Assembly (NCBI GenBank): GCA_011391185.1 | Contig: JAABRB010000073.1 | Location: 1 to 12,305 of the forward strand | Reading direction: 5' to 3' | DNA length: 12,305 nucleotides | From: Betaproteobacteria bacterium | GTDB taxonomy: Bacteria; Pseudomonadota; Gammaproteobacteria; Burkholderiales; SG8-39 | In this document: positions 1 to 7,154 of the stretch, piece after piece | Numbering within the stretch: the first letter of the stretch is position 1 | Layout of the letters: every line of letters starts with the position of its first letter | Position numbers and translations under genes: made by a program | The notes under the pieces: generated by a model | Database searches by the model: none | Told to the model about the DNA's origin: nothing | What the model saw: only the letters and a program-made list of their open reading frames with translations

Positions 1-2
1 CG

Positions 3-308
3 AATCACTACCGGTTGGGCTATCGGGCGAACGGCATGTCGGTCTGGGACGTTCCGGACGACCGGATCGATGCGCTGGGCGAGCGGGTGGGCGCGCTGCC
101 GTTCGTGAGCCATTGCTATCGCCGCCCGCGCGTGCCGCCGGTGTGGCGATACAATCTTTTCGCGATGGTGCACGGCGCGACGCGCGAGGAAGTGGCGGCG
201 CGCGTGAGCGAGATCGCGGCGCTGCTCGGCGAGGCGGATCGCGCGCATGAAGTGCTCTACAGCAAGCGCATCCTGAAGAAGACCGGGATGCGGCTGAGGG
301 CGGAGTGA
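3..308 (+). CDS. nirH: Siroheme decarboxylase subunit, C-terminal part (NirH-like, 5' truncated by window)
   Basis: The reading frame is open from the window edge and ends at the TGA at 306-308, so the N-terminal helix-turn-helix half is missing. The visible 101 residues are the AsnC/Lrp-like ligand domain of the NirD/L/G/H (AhbA/B) family: NHYRLGYRANGMSVWDVPD at the start, then RRPRVPPVWRYNLFAMVHG, both hallmark stretches. Known role of the family: decarboxylation of siroheme to 12,18-didecarboxysiroheme, a cytoplasmic step of heme d1 synthesis. The symbol nirH is inferred from position just before nirJ, as in the nirDLGHJ order of Pseudomonas; nirG cannot be excluded from this fragment. The gap to nirJ is 144 nt and is mostly filled by a palindromic repeat. 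Family assignment is firm, paralogue assignment is tentative. Confidence 0.85.
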   Translation, partial: NHYRLGYRANGMSVWDVPDDRIDALGERVGALPFVSHCYRRPRVPPVWRYNLFAMVHGATREEVAARVSEIAALLGEADRAHEVLYSKRILKKTGMRLRAE

Positions 309-331
309 GCCAGGGTAGGCAACAGGTTTTT

Positions 332-437
332 CCCCTCCTTTTCAAGGAGGGGTGGCTGCGAAGCAGCCGGGGTGGTTTGGCGAGCGCTGCACACCACCCC
401 GCCGGCTCCGCCGGCACCCCTCCTCGAAGAGGAGGGG
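332..437. repeat. Palindromic intergenic repeat of four hairpins (cruciform-like, MITE/REP-like)
   Basis: Four structures can be read directly. Hairpin 1 pairs CCCCTCCTT (332-340) with AAGGAGGGG (344-352). Hairpin 2 pairs GGCTGC (354-359) with GCAGCC (363-368). Hairpin 3 pairs GCCGGC (401-406) with GCCGGC (410-415). Hairpin 4 pairs CCCCTCCTC (417-425) with GAGGAGGGG (429-437). In addition GGGGTGGT (369-376) is the reverse complement of ACCACCCC (393-400), so the whole block is one imperfect inverted repeat centred near 385. I recognise this style of element (GGAGGGGTGG...GGGGTGGT) from intergenic spacers of many proteobacteria, but cannot name a registered family. It lies between two co-directional heme d1 genes, ends 15 nt before the nirJ start, and may act on mRNA folding or stability. 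It has no coding capacity of its own. Confidence 0.85.
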
Positions 438-452
438 AATAGGAATCCACGC

Positions 453-1661
453 ATGTTCCGCGTTTCACAATTCATGCATGAGGTCATCGCACCGACGCCG
501 GTCGGGCCGCAGCGCAATCCACCGGGTCCGGTGGTGATCTGGAACCTGATCCGGCGCTGCAACCTCACCTGCCAGCACTGCTACTCGGTGTCCACGGACA
601 TCGATTTCCCGGGCGAGCTTTCGACCGCAGAAGTGTTCGCCGTGATGGACGACCTCAGGCGATTTCGCGTGCCGGTGCTCATCCTCTCCGGCGGAGAGCC
701 CCTGATCCGGCCGGACCTCTACGACATCGCCCGGCGCGCGAAGGACATGGGGTTCTACACGGCGCTGTCCTCCAACGGGACGCTGATGGACGATGCGCAC
801 GTCGCCAGAATGCGCGAGATCGGTTTCGATTACGTCGGCATCAGCCTCGATGGCCGCCGCGAGACGCACGACCGGTTCCGGCGCAAGGCGGGCGCGTTCG
901 ATGCGTCGATGGCCGCATTGCGCCGCTGCCGCGACGCCGGTATCAAGATCGGCGTCCGGTTCACGCTCACGGAAGGCAACCAGGACGACCTCCCGTGGCT
1001 CCTGGAGGCGATCGAGACCGAAGGGATCGACAAGTTCTACCTCTCCCATCTCAACTACGCGGGGCGCGGCAACATCAACCGCAAGCACGACGCCTACCTG
1101 GCGACCACCCGGAGGGCGATGGATCGTCTCTTCGACGCCGCCTGGGACTACCAGGCGCGCGGCCTGCACAAGGAGTTCGTCACCGGCAACAACGACGCCG
1201 ACGGCGCTTACTTCCTTTTCTGGGTGCGCAGGAACGTGCCGCACATGGAGGCACACGTCCGTGCGAAGCTCGCGCAATGGGGCGGCAACAGCTCGGGCGT
1301 GAACGTCGCGAACATCGACAACGTCGGGGACGTCCATCCGGACACCTACTGGTGGGATTACTCGCTCGGCAACGTGCGCACGCGGCCCTTCTCGGAGATC
1401 TGGCAGGACGTGTCGGATCCGATCATGGCAGGGCTGAAGGCGAGTCCCCGGCGCATCAAGGGGCGGTGCAGCAGCTGCGCGTACTTCGACGTCTGCGGGG
1501 GCAACACCCGCACGCGCGCGCGCAGCCTGACGGGCGATCCGTGGGAAGAGGATCCCGGCTGCTATCTCGACGACGACGAGATCGGCGTGGCGGGCAAGCG
1601 CGAGCGGCTCAAGGTGAGCCCGTATACGCGGGCGAAACGGGCGGCGGCCCCGGCAGAATGA
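453..1661 (+). CDS. nirJ: Heme d1 biosynthesis radical SAM protein NirJ
   Basis: A 402-residue radical SAM enzyme. The cluster motif CNLTCQHC gives Cys36, Cys40 and Cys43, and the SAM-contact motif SGGEP is at 79-83. The C-terminal region has the SPASM/twitch-type cysteines expected for a second Fe-S cluster (GRCSSCAYFDVCGGN, then a later Cys in DPGCYLDDDE). Known role: NirJ acts in the cytoplasm on didecarboxysiroheme, replacing propionate side chains by oxo groups during heme d1 formation. The ATG at 453 is chosen because the encoded MFRVSQFMHEVIAPTPV matches the normal NirJ N-terminus and AGGA at 441-444 gives a Shine-Dalgarno site 8 nt upstream. A longer in-frame GTG at 372 would start inside the palindromic repeat. 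The stop overlaps the nirN start by ATGA, so the two are almost certainly co-translated. Confidence 0.95.
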   Translation: MFRVSQFMHEVIAPTPVGPQRNPPGPVVIWNLIRRCNLTCQHCYSVSTDIDFPGELSTAEVFAVMDDLRRFRVPVLILSGGEPLIRPDLYDIARRAKDMGFYTALSSNGTLMDDAHVARMREIGFDYVGISLDGRRETHDRFRRKAGAFDASMAALRRCRDAGIKIGVRFTLTEGNQDDLPWLLEAIETEGIDKFYLSHLNYAGRGNINRKHDAYLATTRRAMDRLFDAAWDYQARGLHKEFVTGNNDADGAYFLFWVRRNVPHMEAHVRAKLAQWGGNSSGVNVANIDNVGDVHPDTYWWDYSLGNVRTRPFSEIWQDVSDPIMAGLKASPRRIKGRCSSCAYFDVCGGNTRTRARSLTGDPWEEDPGCYLDDDEIGVAGKRERLKVSPYTRAKRAAAPAE

Positions 1662-3217
1662 CGGCATTGCGGCTAATGGTCGGCTGCGTGCTCGCGATCG
1701 CGGGGCTTCCCGCACTGGCCGACGCGGGGCAGCTCTTCGGTCAGCATTGCGCCGAGTGCCACGGCGCAGACCGGCTCGGCGGCATCGGTCCGGCCCTGCT
1801 GCCCTCGAATCTGGAGCGGCTGCGCACACCGGTCGCCGAGCAGGTCGTCGCGAGGGGACGGCTCGCCACGCAGATGCCGGCCTTCGCGGACACGCTTTCG
1901 ACCGGGGAGATCAAGGCGCTCGTCGAGTACGTCTACGCCGAACCGGCCGAGGCCCCGGTCTGGGGCCTCGAGCAGATCCGTGGCTCGCGCGTCGACCACG
2001 CCGATGCCGCCGCGCTTCCGGCGAAACCCGCCTTTGCAGCCGACCCGCTCAACCTCTTCGTGGTCGTGGAGGCGGGCGATCATCACGTCACGGTCCTCGA
2101 CGGCGACCGTTTCGAGGCGCTCGCGCGCTTTCCAAGCCGCTTCGCGCTGCATGGCGGCCCCAAATTCTCGCCGGACGGGCGTTTCGTCTATTTCGCTTCG
2201 CGCGACGGCTGGATCTCGAAGTACGACCTCTGGAACCTTCGGATGGTCGCGGAGGTGCGCGCCGGCCTCAACACGCGCAACGCAGCGGTATCGGGCGACG
2301 GCCGCCATGTCCTGGTCGGCAACTATCTGCCCAATACGCTGGTCGTGCTCGACGCGCGCGACCTCAGTCCGGTGAAGGTCATCGAAGTCAGGGACGCGCG
2401 CGGCCGCAGCTCGCGTGTCTCGGCCGTCTACACCGCGGCGCCGCGCAATTCCTTCGTCGTCGCGCTCAAGGACGTCCCGGAGCTCTGGGAGCTGCGCTAC
2501 GACGAGGGCGCCCCGCCCGTGTTTGCCGGGCTGGTTCACGACTATCGCCTCGGCGAGGCCATCGGCGAGAAGGGCCAGTTCACTCCGCGCCGCGCGCCGC
2601 TCGAGAACGTGCTCGACGACTTCTTCTTCGACCCGTCCTACGCCTACGTGATCGGCGCAAGCCGGGGAACGGGCGGACAGGACGGCAGCGGCCAAGTCGT
2701 CAATCTCGACGCGCGGCGCAAGATCGCGGACGTACCGTTGCCGGGTCTTCCGCATCTGGGATCGGGCATCAGCTGGGACTGGAACGGCCGCCGCGTGATG
2801 GCGACGCCCAATCTGCGGAAGGGGATCGTGAGCGTCATCGATACCGGGACCTGGAAGATCGTGAAGCAGATTCCCACCAACGGCCCGGGATTCTTCATGC
2901 GCAGCCACGAAAACTCGCCTTACGCCTGGGTGGATGCGATGATGAGCAAGGACCGGAAGGACACCCTGCAGATCATCGACAAGCGCACGCTCGAGGTCGT
3001 CGGCTCGGTCACGCCGCAGCCCGGCAGGACCGCCGCGCACGTCGAATTCACACGCGACGGGCGCTTTGCGCTCGTCTCGGTGTGGGAGATTGACGGCGCG
3101 CTCGTCGTCTACGACGCCGCGACGCTCAAGGAAGTGAAGCGCCTGCCGATGAAGCGCCCAGTGGGCAAGTACAACGTCCACAACAAGATCACCCGCTCGG
3201 AGGGCACGAGCCACTGA
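1658..3217 (+). CDS. nirN: Cytochrome c-d1 protein NirN (dihydro-heme d1 dehydrogenase)
   Basis: A 519-residue periplasmic protein with a signal peptide (about 1-22, ending LPALADA), a cytochrome c domain with the heme motif CAECH (31-35) and a probable axial Met in TQMPAF (Met73), then an eight-bladed-propeller d1-type domain. It ends KYNVHNKITRSEGTSH, typical of NirN/NirF and unlike NirS, which ends differently and is longer. NirF generally differs in N-terminal layout, so the c-type domain favours NirN. Known role: NirN oxidises dihydro-heme d1 to heme d1 (formation of the acrylate double bond) and hands the cofactor to NirS in the periplasm. It starts in an ATGA overlap with nirJ, consistent with one operon. 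nirS itself and nirE are not in the window. The ATG at 1658 is well supported by the overlap and by the signal peptide directly behind it. Confidence 0.93.
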   Translation: MTALRLMVGCVLAIAGLPALADAGQLFGQHCAECHGADRLGGIGPALLPSNLERLRTPVAEQVVARGRLATQMPAFADTLSTGEIKALVEYVYAEPAEAPVWGLEQIRGSRVDHADAAALPAKPAFAADPLNLFVVVEAGDHHVTVLDGDRFEALARFPSRFALHGGPKFSPDGRFVYFASRDGWISKYDLWNLRMVAEVRAGLNTRNAAVSGDGRHVLVGNYLPNTLVVLDARDLSPVKVIEVRDARGRSSRVSAVYTAAPRNSFVVALKDVPELWELRYDEGAPPVFAGLVHDYRLGEAIGEKGQFTPRRAPLENVLDDFFFDPSYAYVIGASRGTGGQDGSGQVVNLDARRKIADVPLPGLPHLGSGISWDWNGRRVMATPNLRKGIVSVIDTGTWKIVKQIPTNGPGFFMRSHENSPYAWVDAMMSKDRKDTLQIIDKRTLEVVGSVTPQPGRTAAHVEFTRDGRFALVSVWEIDGALVVYDAATLKEVKRLPMKRPVGKYNVHNKITRSEGTSH

Positions 3218-3310
3218 CCGCGCCGGGACTCGGGCGGCCGTGACGCGCCGGGGCGTATACGGGTAGATTCCGGGCATGACCCCGGATTCGCCGCGGCCCG
3301 GCGCGGCATC

Positions 3311-4225
3311 GTGAAGGGCACGACGCCCGCCGCTGGCCCCGGACTCTATGCCAAGCTCGTTCTGGTCGCCGCGATCTGGGGCGGCCAATACAGCGCCGGG
3401 CGCTATCTTTCCGATGCGCTGCCGTGGTTCACCAGCTCGGCGTTGCGTTTCGTCGTCGCCACGGCAATCCTCGTCGCGCTCTCCTACGCGTGGGAGGGCG
3501 GGCTGCCGCGTCTCGACGGGCGTCGCTTCGCGGCGATGCTCGCGCTGGCGTTCAGCGGCGTGTTCGTCTTCAACGTCGGCTTTTTCGCCGGACTCGAGCG
3601 CGTTCCGGCCGGCCGCGGCGCGCTGATCATGGCGCTCAATCCGGTGATGACCGCGCTCGGCGCGTGGCTCGTGTTCGCCGAGCGCATGAGCCGGGTGCGG
3701 ATATTCGGGATCGTGCTCGCGGTCGCCGGGGTCATCGTGGTCATCACCCGCGGCGATCCCGGCGCCCTCGCGCACGGTGCGATCGGGCTCGGAGAGCTGT
3801 TTCTTTTCGGCAGCGTGCTGGGGTGGGTGACCTACACGCTCATGGGGCGCGCGGTGCTCAAGGGCATGTCGCCGCTCGGCGCAAGCACCTGGGCGTCGCT
3901 CCTCGGAATGATCATGCTCGTCGCGTGCGCGGTATTCGAGCGTCCGTGGGCCGCGCTGGCCGCGCTCCGACCGAGCGGGTGGGTGGCGATCGCCTACCTC
4001 GGCGCGCTGGGGACGGTGGTGGCGTTCCTGTGGTTCTACCAGGGCGTCCAGCGCATCGGCCCGGCACGCTCCGCGATCTTTCTCAGCTTCGTGCCGGTGT
4101 TCGGGGTCGTCTTCGCCGCGCTGGTGCTCGGCGAGCCGATTCTCGCGAGCATGATCGTGGGCGGCGCGCTGGTGGTCGGCGGCGTCCTGCTCACGAACCG
4201 GCCCGAGCCACGGTCCGGCGGCTGA
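3311..4225 (+). CDS. DMT superfamily transporter (EamA family) downstream of nirN
   Basis: A 304-residue polytopic membrane protein with about ten hydrophobic segments and the two-fold EamA repeat. The first half opens LVLVAAIWGGQYSAGRYL and contains MALNPVMTALGAWLVFAE; the second half contains FYQGVQRIGPARSAIFLSFV and VPVFGVVFAALVLGE. The paired ends of each half, followed by a GE/AE-type acidic turn, are typical of drug/metabolite transporters. Substrate cannot be deduced. GTG 3311 is the only sensible start, since no upstream in-frame ATG/GTG/TTG is seen before it. A 12-codon ORF (3276-3314) overlaps this GTG as GTGA and could couple translation. The 93-nt spacer holds only a weak sigma70-like pair (TGAC near 3241, TAGATT at 3264), so read-through from nirN is as likely as an own promoter. 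A denitrification role is only inferred from position. Confidence 0.85.
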   Translation: MKGTTPAAGPGLYAKLVLVAAIWGGQYSAGRYLSDALPWFTSSALRFVVATAILVALSYAWEGGLPRLDGRRFAAMLALAFSGVFVFNVGFFAGLERVPAGRGALIMALNPVMTALGAWLVFAERMSRVRIFGIVLAVAGVIVVITRGDPGALAHGAIGLGELFLFGSVLGWVTYTLMGRAVLKGMSPLGASTWASLLGMIMLVACAVFERPWAALAALRPSGWVAIAYLGALGTVVAFLWFYQGVQRIGPARSAIFLSFVPVFGVVFAALVLGEPILASMIVGGALVVGGVLLTNRPEPRSGG

Positions 4226-4322
4226 GCGGTCAACGTGGGGTGCGCGCGATTACGGTGCAGAATTCCCGTTCGCCATGGCGCCACGGTCTCGCTTCGGGCC
4301 TCGGGGTCGCGTATGCCTAGAC

Positions 4323-4336
4323 GTGATGGAAATCAA
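4323..4336 (+). promoter_or_regulatory. Candidate FNR/ANR/DNR-type binding site upstream of ubiU
   Basis: The sequence GTGATGGAAATCAA matches TTGAT-N4-ATCAA in 9 of 10 defined positions; only the first base differs. Its centre is 4329.5. A TAnnnT -10-like hexamer, TAGGGT, lies at 4359-4364, which would put a transcription start near 4371, about 41.5 nt from the box centre. That is the classic class II activation distance for CRP/FNR regulators. It would give anaerobic induction of ubiUVT, in keeping with the known anaerobic role of these genes. The site is inferred by eye, and the box alone does not tell FNR from DNR. Confidence 0.6.
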
Positions 4337-4358
4337 CGCGCCAGCGCAGTGCGCGCAG

Positions 4359-4364
4359 TAGGGT
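4359..4364 (+). promoter_or_regulatory. Possible -10 element of the ubiU promoter
   Basis: TAGGGT keeps the three most conserved positions of TATAAT. It is supported mainly by its spacing to the FNR-type box upstream; there is no good -35 element, as expected for a class II activated promoter. Predicted start is about 4370-4371, leaving a leader of roughly 85 nt. Confidence 0.35.
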
Positions 4365-4455
4365 GCACAGCGGTCGAATGCGGTTGTGTTTGGCATTCAC
4401 GGGAGGGTCGTTGTTACGCTCGTCCGTCCCGAACCGTTGTTGACCGATTCCGGAA

Positions 4456-5469
4456 ATGGCCACCGCCAATCACGTGGAACTCGTCTGCCCAGCCGGCACG
4501 CTGCCGGCATTGAAAGCCGCGATCGATCACGGCGCCGATTGCGTCTATCTAGGATTTCGCAACGAGACGAACGCGCGCAACTTCGGCGGGCTCAATTTCG
4601 ACGCCAAGGCCGCGGCCGAAGGCGTTCGCTATGCGCAGGACCGCAGCCGCAAGGTGCTGATTGCGCTCAACACGTATGCGCAGCCGGGCTCGTTAGATCG
4701 CTGGACGGCCGCGCTCGACCTCGCCGCGGACCTCCGCGTCGACGCCGTGATCCTCGCGGACCCCGGACTCATGCGGTACGCGACCGAGCGCCATCCTGAC
4801 ATGCGCCTTCATTTGTCGGTGCAGGGGTCAGCGACGACATACGAGGCCATCAACTTCTACGTCCGGCACTTCGGCATCCGCCGCGCCGTGCTGCCGCGCG
4901 TCCTGTCGCTGGCGCAGGTCGAGCAGGTCATCGAGCACGTGCAGGCCGAAATCGAAGTGTTCGGTTTCGGCAGCCTGTGCGTGATGGTCGAAGGTCGCTG
5001 CGCGCTGTCGTCGTATATGACCGGCGAGGGGCCGAACACAGTCGGCGTGTGCTCGCCCGCCAAGGCGGTGCGCTGGCAGGACACGGCCAGCGGGCTCGAA
5101 GTGCGGCTGAACGGGGCGCTGATCGACCGCTACGCCGACGGCGAGAAGGCTGGCTACCCGACGCTCTGCAAGGGCCGCTACGCAGTCAACGACGACACGC
5201 ATTACGCGATCGAGGAACCGACTTCGCTCAACACGCTCGAACTGCTGCCCGAACTCGACCGCATCGGCGTCGCCGCGGTCAAGATCGAGGGCCGCCAGCG
5301 CAGCCCCGCGTACGTCGCGGCCGTCACACGCGTCTGGCGCGCCGCGATCGACGCGTGCGCGACAGCGCCCTCGCGCTTCGTCGTGCGCGACGCGTGGAAG
5401 AACGCGCTCGCAAGCGTGTCGGAAGGCCGCCAGACCACGCTCGGCGCGTATCATCGGCCGTGGCGATAG
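4456..5469 (+). CDS. ubiU: UbiU, O2-independent ubiquinone hydroxylation protein (U32 family)
   Basis: A 337-residue U32-family protein beginning ELVCPAGTLPALKAAIDHGADCVYLG after a short leader. The four cluster ligands are visible: Cys175 and Cys182 (GSLCVMVEGRC), Cys199 (GVCSPAK) and Cys238 (TLCKGRYAV). Their spacing (7, 17, 39) is the same as I recall for the 4Fe-4S ligands of Escherichia coli UbiU. Known role: UbiU forms a heterodimer with UbiV and, with UbiT, hydroxylates the ubiquinone ring without O2, probably using prephenate as oxygen donor. This supports anaerobic respiration, here denitrification. Despite the 'peptidase U32' family name no proteolytic role is expected. It is the first gene of ubiU-ubiV-ubiT, preceded by an FNR-type box. 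The ATG at 4456 has only a weak purine stretch (GGAA) upstream. Confidence 0.95.
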   Translation: MATANHVELVCPAGTLPALKAAIDHGADCVYLGFRNETNARNFGGLNFDAKAAAEGVRYAQDRSRKVLIALNTYAQPGSLDRWTAALDLAADLRVDAVILADPGLMRYATERHPDMRLHLSVQGSATTYEAINFYVRHFGIRRAVLPRVLSLAQVEQVIEHVQAEIEVFGFGSLCVMVEGRCALSSYMTGEGPNTVGVCSPAKAVRWQDTASGLEVRLNGALIDRYADGEKAGYPTLCKGRYAVNDDTHYAIEEPTSLNTLELLPELDRIGVAAVKIEGRQRSPAYVAAVTRVWRAAIDACATAPSRFVVRDAWKNALASVSEGRQTTLGAYHRPWR

Positions 5470-5477
5470 AGACCGCC

Positions 5478-6377
5478 ATGCAGCTGACGCTGGGGCCCCT
5501 TCTGTACTACTGGCCGAAGTCCCGGCTCGACGCGTTCCACGATGCGATCGCCGCGGCACCCATCGACCGCGTCTATCTGGGCGAGGCGGTCTGTTCGCGC
5601 CGGCACGAATATCGAACCGCTGATTGGATCGACGCGGCCGCGCGGCTTGCCGACGCCGGAAAAGAAGTCGTTCTCTCCTCGCAGGTGTTGATGGAGTCGG
5701 AGGCGGACCTGCGGGCGCTGCGCCGGCTCGCTGCCGACGGGCGCTTCCAGCTCGAGGCGAACGACATGAGCGCCGTCCACATGGTCGCCGGTCGTGCGCC
5801 GTTCGTCGCTGGACCTCACCTCAACATCTACAATGCACAGACGCTCGAATTCCTGGCATCGCTGGGTGCAAATCGCTGGGTGCCGCCGTTCGAGATGACG
5901 CGCGCGTCGCTTGCGGCAATCCTCGCGGAGAGGCCGGCACACCTCGCCACCGAGGTGTTCGCGTACGGACGGCTGCCGCTCGCGTTCTCCGCCCGGTGCT
6001 TCACCGCGCGGCACTACGACTTGCCGAAGGACGATTGCCGGTTCTGCTGCCTCGATCATCCGGGCGGGCTCGAACTTGCGACCCGCGAACGCGAGCCGTT
6101 TCTCGTGCTCAACGGGATCCAGACGTTGTCGTATCGCGTCCTGAACCTCGCCGACGCGTTGTCGGACATGCACGACCTCGGCGTCGACGCGGTGCGTCTG
6201 TCCCCACAACCGGAATACATGGACGAAGTGATCGCAGCGTTCCGCGCCGCCCTGGACGGCGCCGGGCCAGCCGCCGTTGCAGCCTTGCTCTCCCCGGCGC
6301 TCGCCGGGCCCGCGTGCAACGGCTACTGGCACGGCCGGCCCGGCCTCGACTTTGTGGCAGGGCGCGCCGCATCCTGA
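5478..6377 (+). CDS. ubiV: UbiV, O2-independent ubiquinone hydroxylation protein (U32 family)
   Basis: A 299-residue U32-family partner of UbiU. It opens MQLTLGPLLYYWPKSRLDAF and then YLGEAVCSRRHEY, giving Cys39; the remaining cluster cysteines are Cys174 (SARCFTARHY), Cys187 and Cys191 (DDCRFCC, with an extra Cys190). This matches the one-plus-three arrangement known for the 4Fe-4S cluster of UbiV. The closing stretch (NGYWHGRPGLDFV) is also family-typical. Known role: obligate heterodimer with UbiU in the O2-independent hydroxylation steps of ubiquinone synthesis. The start at 5478 lies 8 nt after the ubiU stop, so the two genes form an operon. A much longer upstream extension of the frame is possible but would overlap ubiU, and the family N-terminus is exactly at this ATG. 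Confidence 0.95.
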   Translation: MQLTLGPLLYYWPKSRLDAFHDAIAAAPIDRVYLGEAVCSRRHEYRTADWIDAAARLADAGKEVVLSSQVLMESEADLRALRRLAADGRFQLEANDMSAVHMVAGRAPFVAGPHLNIYNAQTLEFLASLGANRWVPPFEMTRASLAAILAERPAHLATEVFAYGRLPLAFSARCFTARHYDLPKDDCRFCCLDHPGGLELATREREPFLVLNGIQTLSYRVLNLADALSDMHDLGVDAVRLSPQPEYMDEVIAAFRAALDGAGPAAVAALLSPALAGPACNGYWHGRPGLDFVAGRAAS

Positions 6378-6383
6378 ATCGCC

Positions 6384-6845
6384 ATGCCCTATTTCATGTC
6401 CACCGCTTCGCCGCCGCGCGATGCGAGTATCCCGGCATTGGAGCTGCCGTCGATCGTGCGCGCCCTTGCCTCGCGGCTGCCCGCCTTTCCACCGGCCATG
6501 GCGTGTGCGCTCGCGCTGTCGCTGATCGTGCCGCGCATCGTGGGCGAAGAAGCGTTCGCCACGCTCGACGGCAAGACGTTCCGCATCGTGGTGCGCGACG
6601 CCGGCGCCGGCGTCGCGTTTCGCATACGATCGGCGCGCTTCGCGCCGCTGCGCGCCGATCACGCTGTCGACGTGACGATTACCGCGAGCGCCGCCGATTT
6701 CCTGCTGCTGGCGACCCGGCGGGCCGACCCCGACACGCTGTTCTTCGACCGCCGGCTGCTGATCGAAGGCGACACGGAAACCGGACTGATGCTCAAGAAC
6801 ATCCTCGACGCCATCGAGCTCCCTCGCTGGCTCAACCGCGCGTGA
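6384..6845 (+). CDS. ubiT: UbiT, SCP2-domain lipid-carrier accessory factor
   Basis: A 153-residue protein with an SCP2 sterol-carrier-like fold: ALDG-type strand EEAFATLDGKTFRIVV (about 54-69), then VDVTITASAADFLLLATRRADPDTLFFDRRLLIEGDTETGLMLKNILDA, the signature of YhbT/UbiT proteins. Known role: UbiT binds isoprenoid lipids and is needed with UbiU-UbiV for anaerobic ubiquinone synthesis, as the counterpart of aerobic UbiJ. It follows ubiV by 6 nt, completing ubiUVT. The start could be ATG 6384 or ATG 6396 (four codons later); neither has a strong Shine-Dalgarno site, and the upstream one is chosen because of its tight spacing. Its stop overlaps a GTG start (GTGA, 6842-6845) of a following truncated acyltransferase frame. 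Confidence 0.92.
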   Translation: MPYFMSTASPPRDASIPALELPSIVRALASRLPAFPPAMACALALSLIVPRIVGEEAFATLDGKTFRIVVRDAGAGVAFRIRSARFAPLRADHAVDVTITASAADFLLLATRRADPDTLFFDRRLLIEGDTETGLMLKNILDAIELPRWLNRA

Positions 6846-7154
6846 CCGAATCGTCAGCAGGGCTGCGGCAACGCCGTGCCCGCCTCCCCCTCGCGTTTGC
6901 CCGCGGAGTCGTCGCGGGATCGCTGCTGGTGCTCAACACGCTTTTCTGGTGCGTGCCCCTCTTCCTGTGCGCGCTCGTCAAGCTGGTCGTGCCGGCGGGA
7001 TGGACAAAGCGGGCGACGCGCGAACGGCAACCGGCATCGGCGCGCAAGTGGTTGTGGGCCGGACCTCGACACTTCGGCGTCCGGGGGCACCGGCCGCCTG
7101 CTGAGCGGGCGAACGCGCTCTCGCCGCCTGTCATCGCACTTCATCCGCTGGCTG
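6842..7154 (+). pseudogene. 5' remnant of a membrane acyltransferase gene (YihG/PlsC-like), coupled to ubiT
   Basis: Frame starts with GTG 6842 inside the ubiT stop (GTGA). Residues about 20-52 read RGVVAGSLLVLNTLFWCVPL followed by FLCALVKLVVP, the characteristic N-terminal membrane anchor of YihG-type 1-acylglycerol-3-phosphate acyltransferases. The following ATRERQPASARKWLWAG could be a degraded continuation. The catalytic NHxxxxD block and everything after it are absent. The frame stays open to a stop at 7253-7255, but that would run about 100 nt antisense through the neighbouring flavoprotein gene, and the residues after about 75 look like random high-GC translation. I infer a 3'-truncated, decayed gene; the end given is the edge of the next gene, not a real stop. 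A functional single-span peptide is the alternative. Confidence 0.6.

Larger units (their letters stand above)
4226..4455. other. Intergenic region before ubiU (promoter-bearing spacer)
   Basis: No convincing gene is seen in these 230 nt. Short open frames exist but lack family resemblance, a ribosome-binding site or sensible composition. The stretch is somewhat less GC-rich around 4370-4455 than the flanking coding DNA. It contains one near-perfect FNR/DNR-type inverted repeat at 4323-4336 and a possible -10 element at 4359-4364, listed separately. I see no clear rho-independent terminator behind the EamA gene. Confidence 0.6.

Noticed and set aside
332..437. CRISPR-like or rho-independent terminator array
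   Set aside because: There are no equal direct repeats with spacers, and the hairpins are not followed by T-runs; it is one palindromic element within an operon.
372..452. N-terminal extension of nirJ from GTG 372
   Set aside because: It would translate the palindromic repeat; the family N-terminus and a Shine-Dalgarno site both point to ATG 453.
1658..3217. Cytochrome cd1 nitrite reductase NirS
   Set aside because: The C-terminus (NKITRSEGTSH), the shorter length and the position directly after nirJ fit NirN; NirS has a different end and a longer N-terminal region.
1673..3775. Long - strand open frame opposite nirN
   Set aside because: Shadow of the third-position GC bias; no motif and it spans two real genes and a spacer.
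4456..6377. U32 collagenase-type peptidases
   Set aside because: Cysteine spacing and the adjacent SCP2 gene identify UbiU and UbiV, which act in ubiquinone synthesis, not proteolysis.
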